From Pelomicrobium sp036803785 (GTDB lineage: Bacteria; Pseudomonadota; Gammaproteobacteria; Burkholderiales; UBA6910): DNA of 19,100 nucleotides. The stretch is from positions 1 through 19,100 of the forward strand of contig NZ_DAIRTR010000052.1 of assembly GCF_036803785.1 (NCBI RefSeq). The letters are read 5' to 3'. Numbering within the stretch: the stretch's first letter is position 1; every line of letters starts with the position of its first letter. Under the pieces are notes generated by a model. That model had not been told where the DNA came from. It was given only the letters and a program-made list of their open reading frames with translations, and did not search any database. Positions 8,474-15,611 of this stretch are shown in pieces. The translations under genes were made by a program, and so were the position numbers.

Positions 8474-8965
8474 ATGATCCAGCGCATTCGCGACTTCCTC
8501 AAAACCTTCCTGCTCCTGGAGCTGGTCAGGGGCATGATGCTCACCGGACGCAATTTGTTCGCACGCAAGATCACGGTGCAGTTCCCAGAGGAGAAGACCC
8601 CCCAATCTCCCCGCTTCCGCGGGCTGCACGCTCTGCGGCGCTATCCCAACGGGGAGGAGCGCTGCATTGCCTGCAAGCTGTGCGAGGCGATCTGCCCTGC
8701 GCTGGCGATCACCATCGAGTCCGAGCAGCGCGCCGACGGAACGCGCCGCACCACCCGCTACGACATCGACCTTACCAAGTGTATTTTTTGCGGTTTTTGT
8801 GAGGAATCGTGCCCGGTGGATTCCATCGTGGAGACGCGCATCCTCGAGTACCACGGAGAGAAGCGGGGCGACCTGGTCTATACCAAGGAAATGTTGCTCG
8901 CCATCGGCGACCGCTATGAAACCCAGATCGCGGCGGATCGGGAGGCAGACGCGCCTTACCGCTAA
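8474..8965 (+). CDS. nuoI: NADH-quinone oxidoreductase subunit I (clusters N6a, N6b)
   Basis: This 163-residue subunit holds two [4Fe-4S] clusters that bridge NuoG and NuoB. The two ferredoxin motifs are clear: Cys64, Cys67, Cys70, Cys74 (CIACKLCEAICP) and Cys103, Cys106, Cys109, Cys113 (CIFCGFCEESCP). The N-terminal amphipathic region FLLLELVRGMMLTGRNLFA touches the membrane and NuoH. ATG 8474 follows GGGAGG at about 8463-8468, a good ribosome site, and lies 15 bp after nuoH. Length is normal. Confidence 0.98.
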   Translation: MIQRIRDFLKTFLLLELVRGMMLTGRNLFARKITVQFPEEKTPQSPRFRGLHALRRYPNGEERCIACKLCEAICPALAITIESEQRADGTRRTTRYDIDLTKCIFCGFCEESCPVDSIVETRILEYHGEKRGDLVYTKEMLLAIGDRYETQIAADREADAPYR

Positions 8966-8992
8966 GCCTGGACATTTCAGAAGACGCCCCAG

Positions 8993-9601
8993 ATGACTTT
9001 CCAGCAATTCGTGTTCTATTTCCTCGCTGCGATCCTGGTGTTCGCGGCCTTGCGGGTTATCACCGCGCGCAATCCGGTGCATTCGGCCTTGTTCCTAGTG
9101 CTTGCCTTTTTTACCTCGGCCGGCTTGTGGCTGCTACTGGAGGCGGAGTTTCTGGCCATCACTCTGGTGCTGGTATATGTGGGCGCGGTAATGGTGCTGT
9201 TCCTGTTCGTTGTCATGATGCTCGATATCAATATCGATCGGCTGCGGGAAGGCTTCCTGCGCTGGTTTCCATTCGGGGCGGCCCTGGCAGTTTTGATGGT
9301 GCTAGAAATGGGGCTAGTGCTGTGGGGAAAGTATTTCGCCCCTGAGGCCATGCCGCCTCCGGTCCCGCGTCCTGCCGGCTATAGCAATACCAAGGAGCTG
9401 GGACGCGTGCTCTATACCGAGTACGTCTATCCGTTCGAGCTGGCAGCCGTGCTGCTGCTGGTGGCGATCGTTGCCGCCATCGCGTTGACGCTGCGTCGGC
9501 GCAAGGATACGAAGTACGTGGATCCTGCCAAACAGGTGCTGGTGCGCCGGGAAGAGCGGGTGCGACTGGTGTCGATGCCGGCGGAAAAAGAACGCGGCTG
9601 A
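8993..9601 (+). CDS. nuoJ: NADH-quinone oxidoreductase subunit J
   Basis: This 202-residue membrane subunit (ND6 family) has five predicted transmembrane helices. The conserved helix-3 stretch ITLVLVYVGAVMVLFLFVVM, which carries the pi-bulge that couples redox to pumping in complex I, is intact at about residues 56-75. The C-terminal tail after about residue 165 is basic and poorly conserved (LRRRKDTKYVDPAKQ), as is usual. It starts 27 bp after nuoI. A GC-rich hairpin with a T-rich tail lies directly after its stop. Confidence 0.97.
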   Translation: MTFQQFVFYFLAAILVFAALRVITARNPVHSALFLVLAFFTSAGLWLLLEAEFLAITLVLVYVGAVMVLFLFVVMMLDINIDRLREGFLRWFPFGAALAVLMVLEMGLVLWGKYFAPEAMPPPVPRPAGYSNTKELGRVLYTEYVYPFELAAVLLLVAIVAAIALTLRRRKDTKYVDPAKQVLVRREERVRLVSMPAEKERG

Positions 9602-9605
9602 AAGC

Positions 9606-9641
9606 CCGGGCCCGGACGCCGGCCCGGTTCATTCTTTCTTT
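9606..9641 (+). terminator. Terminator-like hairpin between nuoJ and nuoK
   Basis: Bases 9606-9610 (CCGGG) pair with 9623-9627 (CCCGG), and 9612-9615 (CCGG) pair with 9619-9622 (CCGG). That gives nine GC pairs with one bulged C (9611) and an ACG triloop. The next 14 bases (TTCATTCTTTCTTT) contain no G and ten T. This looks like an intrinsic terminator, but it sits inside an operon whose products are needed in equal amounts. It may be a partial terminator, an RNA-processing or stabilising site, or harmless. The T-tract is interrupted by C and A, so termination would probably be leaky. Confidence 0.4.
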
Positions 9642-9661
9642 GAAGGAAAAGGGGAGCGCCG

Positions 9662-9967
9662 TTGATAACGCTGTCCGAGTACCTCGTTCTGGGGGCAATC
9701 TTGTTCGCCATCGCCGTGGTGGGGATATTCCTTAACCGCAAGAATGTGATCATCTTGCTAATGGCGATCGAGCTGATGCTGCTGGCGGTAAACATGAACT
9801 TCATTGCTTTTTCGCACTTCCTCGGCGACATCGCCGGGCAGGTGTTCGTGTTCTTCATCCTCACCGTGGCCGCTGCTGAGTCGGCCATCGGCCTGGCAAT
9901 CCTGGTGGTGCTGTTCCGCAATCTGCGCACCATCAACGTCGAAGACCTGGATCACTTGAAGGGCTGA
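9662..9967 (+). CDS. nuoK: NADH-quinone oxidoreductase subunit K (TTG start)
   Basis: This 101-residue subunit (ND4L family) has three transmembrane helices and takes part in proton translocation. The two essential membrane glutamates are visible as Glu37 (LMAIELMLLAVN) and Glu73 (TVAAAESAIGLAI). The start is TTG 9662: no ATG or GTG lies near enough to give the conserved N-terminus LSEYLVLGAILFAI, and GGGGAG (9651-9656) is five bases upstream. The 60-bp gap after nuoJ, with its hairpin, together with the weak start codon, could lower expression. nuoL follows after 7 bp. Confidence 0.97.
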   Translation: MITLSEYLVLGAILFAIAVVGIFLNRKNVIILLMAIELMLLAVNMNFIAFSHFLGDIAGQVFVFFILTVAAAESAIGLAILVVLFRNLRTINVEDLDHLKG

Positions 9968-9974
9968 GGCGGCC

Positions 9975-11996
9975 ATGACCGGCATACAACAACTCTACCT
10001 CCTGGTGCCATTGGCGCCACTCATCGGCTCTCTGATCGCGGGTCTCTTCGGCTGGTTGATCGGGCGCGCCTGGTCCCACCGGGTAACCATCGCCCTCATG
10101 ATGGTGAGTTTCGCCGCCTCGGTGGCGGTGTTCGTAGACGTGCTCCAAGGTAACACCTTCAACGGCGCGGTTTACACATGGGCCACCTCCGGGGAGGCGC
10201 GCTTCGAGATCGGCTTCTTGATCGACCGCCTTTCAGCTTTGATGATGGTGGTGGTGACCGCCGTATCCCTGCTGGTGCACATCTACACCATCGGTTACAT
10301 GGAGGAGGATCCGGGCTACCAGCGTTTCTTCAGCTATATTTCCCTGTTCACCTTTTCCATGCTGATGCTGGTCATGTCCAACAACTTCCTGCAGCTGTTC
10401 TTCGGCTGGGAGGCGGTAGGCCTGGTCTCGTACCTGTTGATCGGCTTTTGGTACACCCGCCCGAGCGCGATCTACGCCAACCTCAAGGCGTTTCTGGTGA
10501 ACCGGGTAGGGGACTTCGGCTTCCTCTTGGGCATCGGCATGGTGTTCTACCACTTTGGCACCTTGGATTACGTTTCGGTCTTCCAAAAAGCGCCGCAGCT
10601 GGCCGGAACTGTGGTGGAGCTTTTCCCCGGCTCGCCCTGGCTGCTCATGACCGTCATCTGTGTGTTGCTGTTCATCGGCGCCATGGGCAAATCGGCCCAG
10701 TTCCCGCTCCACGTGTGGCTGCCGGATTCCATGGAGGGCCCTACCCCCATTTCGGCCCTGATCCACGCGGCCACCATGGTGACCGCCGGCATCTTCATGG
10801 TGGCTCGCATGTCGCCCCTGTACGAACTGTCGGAGACGGCTCTGTCGGTGGTTCTGGTCATCGGCGCCATCACCGCCTTCTTCATGGGGCTGGTGGCCAT
10901 CGTGCAGAACGACATCAAGCGGGTGGTGGCTTATTCCACCCTGTCTCACTTGGGCTACATGACGGTGGCGCTGGGCGCCTCTGCTTATTCGGCCGCCATC
11001 TTCCATCTCATGACCCACGCCTTTTTCAAGGCGCTGCTGTTTCTGGGCGCTGGTTCTGTGATCATCGCCATGCACCACGAGCAGGACATGAGACGCATGG
11101 GTGGGTTGCGCAAATACATGCCCATTACCTACCTGGCGGTACTGATCGGGGGGCTCGCCAATGTGGGATTCCCAGGCTTCGGTGGTTTCTTCTCGAAGGA
11201 GGCGATCATCGAGGCGACCCACTTGGCCGACCGCCCAGGCGCTACCTTCGCCTACTGGGCGGTCACCCTGGGCGTATTCGTGACGGCGCTCTATACCTTC
11301 CGCTTGCTGTTTCTCACTTTCCACGGCCCCGAGCGTTTCCGCCACCCGCATCCTCACGGAGCCCACGGCGGCCATGGGAGCCACGAGCACCACGAGGTGC
11401 ACGTACCCCACGAGTCCCCCTGGGTGGTGACCTTGCCCTTGGTACTGCTCGCCGTGCCGTCGGTCGCGGCGGGCTGGTTGATCGGACCGATCCTCTTCGG
11501 GGATTATTTCGGCCCGGCGATACACATCTCCCCCGCGCACGGGGCGCTGGTACACATGGCCGAGGAATTCCGTGGGGCGTTGGCCATGATGGTCCACGCC
11601 GTGCTCACGGTGCCGTTCTGGCTAATGGTCGCCGGCATCGCCACCGCCTGGTACCTGTACATCGTGCGACCTGACCTGCCCGGGCTGATTAGGGAGCGAG
11701 CCGGATTGCTGTACGCGATCTTGGAGCGCAAGTATGGCTTCGATGAATTCAACGACTGGTTCTTCGCTGGTGGCGCCCGCCGTCTCGGGGCCGGTCTGTG
11801 GAGGCTGGGCGACGTGAAAGTGATCGATGGTTTCATGGTCAACGGCTCGGCGTACATGGTGGCCTGGTTCTCCTCGATCGTCCGCCGCTTGCAGTCGGGT
11901 TACATCTACCACTACGCCTTCACCATGATCATCGGTGTTTTCCTCCTGCTTACCCTACGCGACTACCTGGGCCGCTGGCTGGGTTGGGGTGTGTGA
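9975..11996 (+). CDS. nuoL: NADH-quinone oxidoreductase subunit L
   Basis: This 673-residue distal antiporter-like subunit (ND5 family) has about 16 transmembrane helices and the long lateral helix near its C-terminus. Pumping residues are present: Glu146 (FFGWEAVGLVSY), Lys239 (GAMGKSAQFPLHVWLPD), Lys352 (HAFFKALLFLGAG) and Lys408 (GGFFSKEAII). The loop at about 456-480 is very rich in histidine (ten in 23 residues). The C-terminal domain carries FDEFNDWFF and runs to the usual length. A long second open frame inside this gene is a by-product of high GC at third positions. Confidence 0.98.
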   Translation: MTGIQQLYLLVPLAPLIGSLIAGLFGWLIGRAWSHRVTIALMMVSFAASVAVFVDVLQGNTFNGAVYTWATSGEARFEIGFLIDRLSALMMVVVTAVSLLVHIYTIGYMEEDPGYQRFFSYISLFTFSMLMLVMSNNFLQLFFGWEAVGLVSYLLIGFWYTRPSAIYANLKAFLVNRVGDFGFLLGIGMVFYHFGTLDYVSVFQKAPQLAGTVVELFPGSPWLLMTVICVLLFIGAMGKSAQFPLHVWLPDSMEGPTPISALIHAATMVTAGIFMVARMSPLYELSETALSVVLVIGAITAFFMGLVAIVQNDIKRVVAYSTLSHLGYMTVALGASAYSAAIFHLMTHAFFKALLFLGAGSVIIAMHHEQDMRRMGGLRKYMPITYLAVLIGGLANVGFPGFGGFFSKEAIIEATHLADRPGATFAYWAVTLGVFVTALYTFRLLFLTFHGPERFRHPHPHGAHGGHGSHEHHEVHVPHESPWVVTLPLVLLAVPSVAAGWLIGPILFGDYFGPAIHISPAHGALVHMAEEFRGALAMMVHAVLTVPFWLMVAGIATAWYLYIVRPDLPGLIRERAGLLYAILERKYGFDEFNDWFFAGGARRLGAGLWRLGDVKVIDGFMVNGSAYMVAWFSSIVRRLQSGYIYHYAFTMIIGVFLLLTLRDYLGRWLGWGV

Positions 11997-12035
11997 AGGT
12001 GCTTTCGAACCTGCCGCGACGATAACCGGACCACC

Positions 12036-13520
12036 ATGATTTTCGGCTTCCCCTTGCTGAGCGTCGTCATTTGGCTGCCTATCCTATTTGGCGTGGCCGT
12101 CCTTGCCACCGGAGACGACCGCAGGGCGGCGCTCGCGCGCAAGCTAGCCCTGTTGGGGTCTGTGCTCGGGTTCTTAGTGGCGCTGCCCCTCTATACGCAG
12201 TTCGATCCGTCTGTCAGTAGCATGCAGTTCGTGGAAAAACGCCTGTGGATCGAGCGCTTCAACGTCCACTACTACCTGGGCGTCGACGGTATTTCCTTGT
12301 GGCTCATTCTGCTTAACTGTTTCACCACCCCCCTGGTGGTGCTGGCCGGCTGGCGCGTGATCGAGGAAAGGGTGGCTCAATATATGGGCGCGTTCCTGAT
12401 CATGTCGGGTTTCATCAATGGGGCCTTCAGCGCTCTGGACGCGGTGCTGTTCTATGTGTTCTGGGAGGCACTGCTGATCCCCATGTTCATCATCATCGGG
12501 GTCTGGGGCGGTCCGAACCGGGTGTATGCGGCAGTCAAGTTTTTCCTCTATACGCTGTTGGGCTCCCTTCTCATGCTGGTGGCCTTCATCTATTTGTATC
12601 TCAAGTCCGGAGGTAGCTTCTCCATCCTGGATTATCACCGGCTGCCGTTGCCGCTTACGGTCCAGATCCTGATATTCATTGCGTTTCTCGTCGCTTTCGC
12701 GGTCAAGGTCCCCATGTGGCCAGTGCACACCTGGCTTCCCGATGCCCACGTGGAGGCGCCCACCGGCGGCTCCGTGGTGCTGGCGGCGATCTTGCTAAAG
12801 CTTGGCGGCTATGGCTTCCTGCGCTTTTCGCTCCCCATTGCTCCCGACGCGAGCCAGGTCCTGGCAGAGCTCATGATCGCCCTGTCGCTGATCGCCATCG
12901 TCTACATCGGTTTCGTGGCGCTGGTGCAGGCAGACATGAAGAAGCTCATCGCCTATTCCTCGGTCTCCCACATGGGGTTTGTCACCCTAGGTTTTTTCCT
13001 GTTCAATGCCTACGGCGTGGAAGGGGCGATCGTGCAGATGATCTCCCACGGCTTCGTCTCCGGAGCCTTGTTCCTTTGCGTCGGTGTCCTGTACGACCGG
13101 ATACACTCCCGCCTCATCGCCGATTATGGCGGCGTGGTCAACACCATGCCGGTGTTCGCAGCCTTATTCATGCTCTTCGCCATGGCCAATGCTGGGCTGC
13201 CGGGCACCAGTGGCTTCGTAGGCGAGTTCCTGGTCATCATGGGGGCGATCCAGGTCAACTTCTGGTACGCCTTCTTTGCCGCCATGACCCTAATCCTCGG
13301 AGCGGCCTACACCTTGTGGATGTACAAGCGGGTGGTGTTCGGCGCGGTCGCCAATGCCAAGGTGGCGGCGCTCAAGGACATCTCCGCGAGAGAAGGGCTG
13401 GTATTGGGACTAGTGGCCGCAGCAGTGCTGGTCCTAGGCGTCTACCCGCTTCCCTTCACCGAAGCGATGCACGCCTCGGTGAACGAACTGCTCGCCCACG
13501 TGGCGCGCGGCAAGCTGTAA
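12036..13520 (+). CDS. nuoM: NADH-quinone oxidoreductase subunit M
   Basis: This 494-residue antiporter-like subunit (ND4 family) has 14 predicted transmembrane helices. Pumping residues are Glu144 (FYVFWEALLIPMF), Lys224 (AFAVKVPMWPVHTWLPDAH), Lys255 (AAILLKLGGYG) and Glu397 (TSGFVGEFLV). It starts 39 bp after nuoL at ATG 12036 without a strong ribosome site. Its stop TAA at 13518-13520 is directly joined to the strong GGAGG of nuoN. Intact and of normal length. Confidence 0.98.
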   Translation: MIFGFPLLSVVIWLPILFGVAVLATGDDRRAALARKLALLGSVLGFLVALPLYTQFDPSVSSMQFVEKRLWIERFNVHYYLGVDGISLWLILLNCFTTPLVVLAGWRVIEERVAQYMGAFLIMSGFINGAFSALDAVLFYVFWEALLIPMFIIIGVWGGPNRVYAAVKFFLYTLLGSLLMLVAFIYLYLKSGGSFSILDYHRLPLPLTVQILIFIAFLVAFAVKVPMWPVHTWLPDAHVEAPTGGSVVLAAILLKLGGYGFLRFSLPIAPDASQVLAELMIALSLIAIVYIGFVALVQADMKKLIAYSSVSHMGFVTLGFFLFNAYGVEGAIVQMISHGFVSGALFLCVGVLYDRIHSRLIADYGGVVNTMPVFAALFMLFAMANAGLPGTSGFVGEFLVIMGAIQVNFWYAFFAAMTLILGAAYTLWMYKRVVFGAVANAKVAALKDISAREGLVLGLVAAAVLVLGVYPLPFTEAMHASVNELLAHVARGKL

Positions 13521-13527
13521 GGAGGAT
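13521..13527 (+). promoter_or_regulatory. Strong ribosome binding site for nuoN
   Basis: GGAGGAT directly follows the nuoM stop codon and lies seven bases before the GTG at 13533. It is the best Shine-Dalgarno match I saw in the operon, and it supports GTG as the nuoN start although GTG is a weaker initiation codon. Confidence 0.8.
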
Positions 13528-13532
13528 TCGGC

Positions 13533-14981
13533 GTGAGCTTCGAAGTACCCAATCTGATCCCCCTCCTGCCGGAGCTGCTCGTCCTGGCTGCTGCCTGCAC
13601 GATCTTGCTGCTTGATCTCCTGATCAAGGATGAGCATCGGGCAGCGACGACGTATGTCCTTACCCAGTTCACGCTGCTCGGCGCCGCCGTGCTGAGCGCC
13701 GCCACTGTCGGAGCCGAGCGGACCTATACCATGAACGGCATGTTCGTGGACGACCCCATGGGGGATGTGCTCAAGATCACGATCTATATCACGGTAGCGG
13801 TGCTGCTGACCTACGCGCGGGAGTATCTGTCGCTGCGGGGGCTATTACGGGGTGAGCTCTTCGGCTTGGCTCTGTTGGCTACCTTGGGCATGATGGTGAT
13901 GGTCTCTGCCAGCCACTTCCTCGTCCTCTACCTGGGGCTCGAACTTCTATCCTTGAGCTTGTATTCCATGGTGGCTCTGCAGCGGGACTCCGCCGTGGCA
14001 ACCGAGGCGGCGATGAAGTATTTCGTTCTGGGTGCCCTGGCTTCGGGGATGCTGCTCTACGGCATGTCCATGCTCTACGGTGCCACAGGTTCTCTGCATC
14101 TCGACGAGGTGCTGACCGCCATCCAAACAGGCACGGCCCAACGCCCCGTACTGGTGTTCGGCCTGGTGTTTGTGGTGGCGGGACTGGCGTTCAAGCTGGG
14201 GGTGGTACCTTTCCATATGTGGGTGCCAGACGTGTACCAGGGTGCTCCCACAGCCATGACCCTATTCATCGCCTCAGCGGCCAAGCTGGCGGCATTCGGT
14301 TTCGTCATGCGTTTCCTGGCGGATGGCTTGCAGCCTCTGTTCGCAGACTGGCAAGGCATGCTGGTGATCCTGGCCCTCGCTTCCATGGCGCTCGGCAACA
14401 TCACCGCCATCGCCCAAAGCAACATCAAGCGCATGCTCGCCTACTCCACCATCGCCCATATGGGCTTCATGCTTTTGGGCTTCCTGTCAGGGGAGGTGAA
14501 CGGCTACAGTTCGGCCATGTTCTACGTGGTGACCTATGCGCTGACCACGCTCGGCGCTTTTGGTATGGTGATGCTTCTTTCCAGGGAAGGTTTCGAGGCG
14601 GACAATCTTGAAGATTTCAAGGGGTTAAACCAACGCAATCCGTGGTATGCCTTCATCATGTTAATCCTCATGTTCTCCCTGGCAGGCGTGCCGCCGACGG
14701 TCGGCTTTTTTGCCAAACTCTCGGTGTTCCAGGCGGCCCTGGACGCGGGCTTCGTGTGGCTAGTCGTGGTGGCGGTGGTGCTTGCCCTGATCGGCGCCTT
14801 CTATTATTTGCGCATAGTGAAGCTCATGTATTTCGATCCTCCAGCTGCTGGGGAGCCCTTGCGCCCGCAGCCGGATGTACGCTTGATGATGGGTGCCAAC
14901 GGACTTGCGGTGCTCGCCCTCGGCATCCTGCCCCAGCCCCTCATGACGCTGTGTGTCTTTGCCGTGCAGCGGGTCTTGTGA
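13533..14981 (+). CDS. nuoN: NADH-quinone oxidoreductase subunit N (GTG start)
   Basis: This 482-residue antiporter-like subunit (ND2 family) has 14 predicted transmembrane helices and is the proximal proton channel of the membrane arm. Key residues are Glu137 (YLGLELLSLSLYSMVA), Lys221 (AGLAFKLGVVPFHMWVPDVY) and Lys251 (ASAAKLAAFGF), with a lysine in the late FFAKLSVFQ helix. The GTG start at 13533 is supported by the adjacent GGAGG. It is the last nuo gene. Only 39 bp separate it from the Nudix gene, with no terminator visible between them. Confidence 0.98.
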   Translation: MSFEVPNLIPLLPELLVLAAACTILLLDLLIKDEHRAATTYVLTQFTLLGAAVLSAATVGAERTYTMNGMFVDDPMGDVLKITIYITVAVLLTYAREYLSLRGLLRGELFGLALLATLGMMVMVSASHFLVLYLGLELLSLSLYSMVALQRDSAVATEAAMKYFVLGALASGMLLYGMSMLYGATGSLHLDEVLTAIQTGTAQRPVLVFGLVFVVAGLAFKLGVVPFHMWVPDVYQGAPTAMTLFIASAAKLAAFGFVMRFLADGLQPLFADWQGMLVILALASMALGNITAIAQSNIKRMLAYSTIAHMGFMLLGFLSGEVNGYSSAMFYVVTYALTTLGAFGMVMLLSREGFEADNLEDFKGLNQRNPWYAFIMLILMFSLAGVPPTVGFFAKLSVFQAALDAGFVWLVVVAVVLALIGAFYYLRIVKLMYFDPPAAGEPLRPQPDVRLMMGANGLAVLALGILPQPLMTLCVFAVQRVL

Positions 14982-15020
14982 TGGGGGCTGCCGGCTCGGG
15001 GTTAGAACGGGACGAGGCCC

Positions 15021-15593
15021 ATGTCCAAGGGCGATTTCACTGAAACGCGCCTACGTTCCCGCCGGGTTTTCGAGGGAAAGCTCTTGCGGGTGGAGGTGGA
15101 CGAGGTTCGCTTGCCCGATGGAACGACTGCCGTGCGCGAGCACGTGGTGCACCCGGGGGCCGTGGTGATGATCGCCTTCGTCGACGAGCGCCGGTTGCTG
15201 CTGGAGCGTCAGTATCGCTATCCCCTGGGTCGGGAGCTCTATGAGCTGCCGGCGGGAAAGATCGATCCTGGGGAGGACCCGTTGTGCACAGCCGAGCGGG
15301 AGCTCAGGGAGGAAACTGGCTACCGTGCCCGATCCTGGGTTCGGGTGGCTACTCTTCACCCGTGTGTCGGCTATTCTAACGAACGGCTAATCTATTACCT
15401 GGCGCGGGATCTGAGCTTCGAAGGGGAGCGGCCCGACCAGGGAGAGTTTCTGGAAGCGTTTCCCCTGGATCTGGACGAAGCCCTGGAGTGGGTGAGGACT
15501 GGCCGCATCACGGACGGCAAGAGCGTTGCCGGGCTCTTCTGGGCGGAGAAGATCCTGCGCGGCGACTGGCCCTTGCCCGAACCGGCGCGTTGA
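15021..15593 (+). CDS. Nudix hydrolase, ADP-ribose pyrophosphatase-like
   Basis: This is a 190-residue cytoplasmic Nudix hydrolase. The Nudix box is complete at residues 79-101: Gly79, Glu85 and the REL-REET-GY core (Arg93, Glu94, Glu97, Glu98, Gly100), whose glutamates bind the catalytic metal. The upstream LLERQYRYPLGRELYELPAG and a proline about 13 residues after the box (Pro114) fit ADP-ribose pyrophosphatases of the NudF type, which split ADP-ribose to AMP and ribose 5-phosphate. Substrate cannot be proven from sequence. It starts 39 bp after nuoN with GAGG just upstream of the ATG, so it is probably co-transcribed with the nuo genes. It ends 18 bp from the convergent GGDEF-EAL gene. Confidence 0.92.
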   Translation: MSKGDFTETRLRSRRVFEGKLLRVEVDEVRLPDGTTAVREHVVHPGAVVMIAFVDERRLLLERQYRYPLGRELYELPAGKIDPGEDPLCTAERELREETGYRARSWVRVATLHPCVGYSNERLIYYLARDLSFEGERPDQGEFLEAFPLDLDEALEWVRTGRITDGKSVAGLFWAEKILRGDWPLPEPAR

Positions 15594-15611
15594 ACCTCGG
15601 GTCGACCAAGC

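Noticed and set aside
10178..11674. Long plus-strand second frame inside nuoL, and a similar minus-strand frame at 10233-11597
   Set aside because: Both overlap intact nuoL. The translations are rich in Gly, Arg and His without domain signatures.
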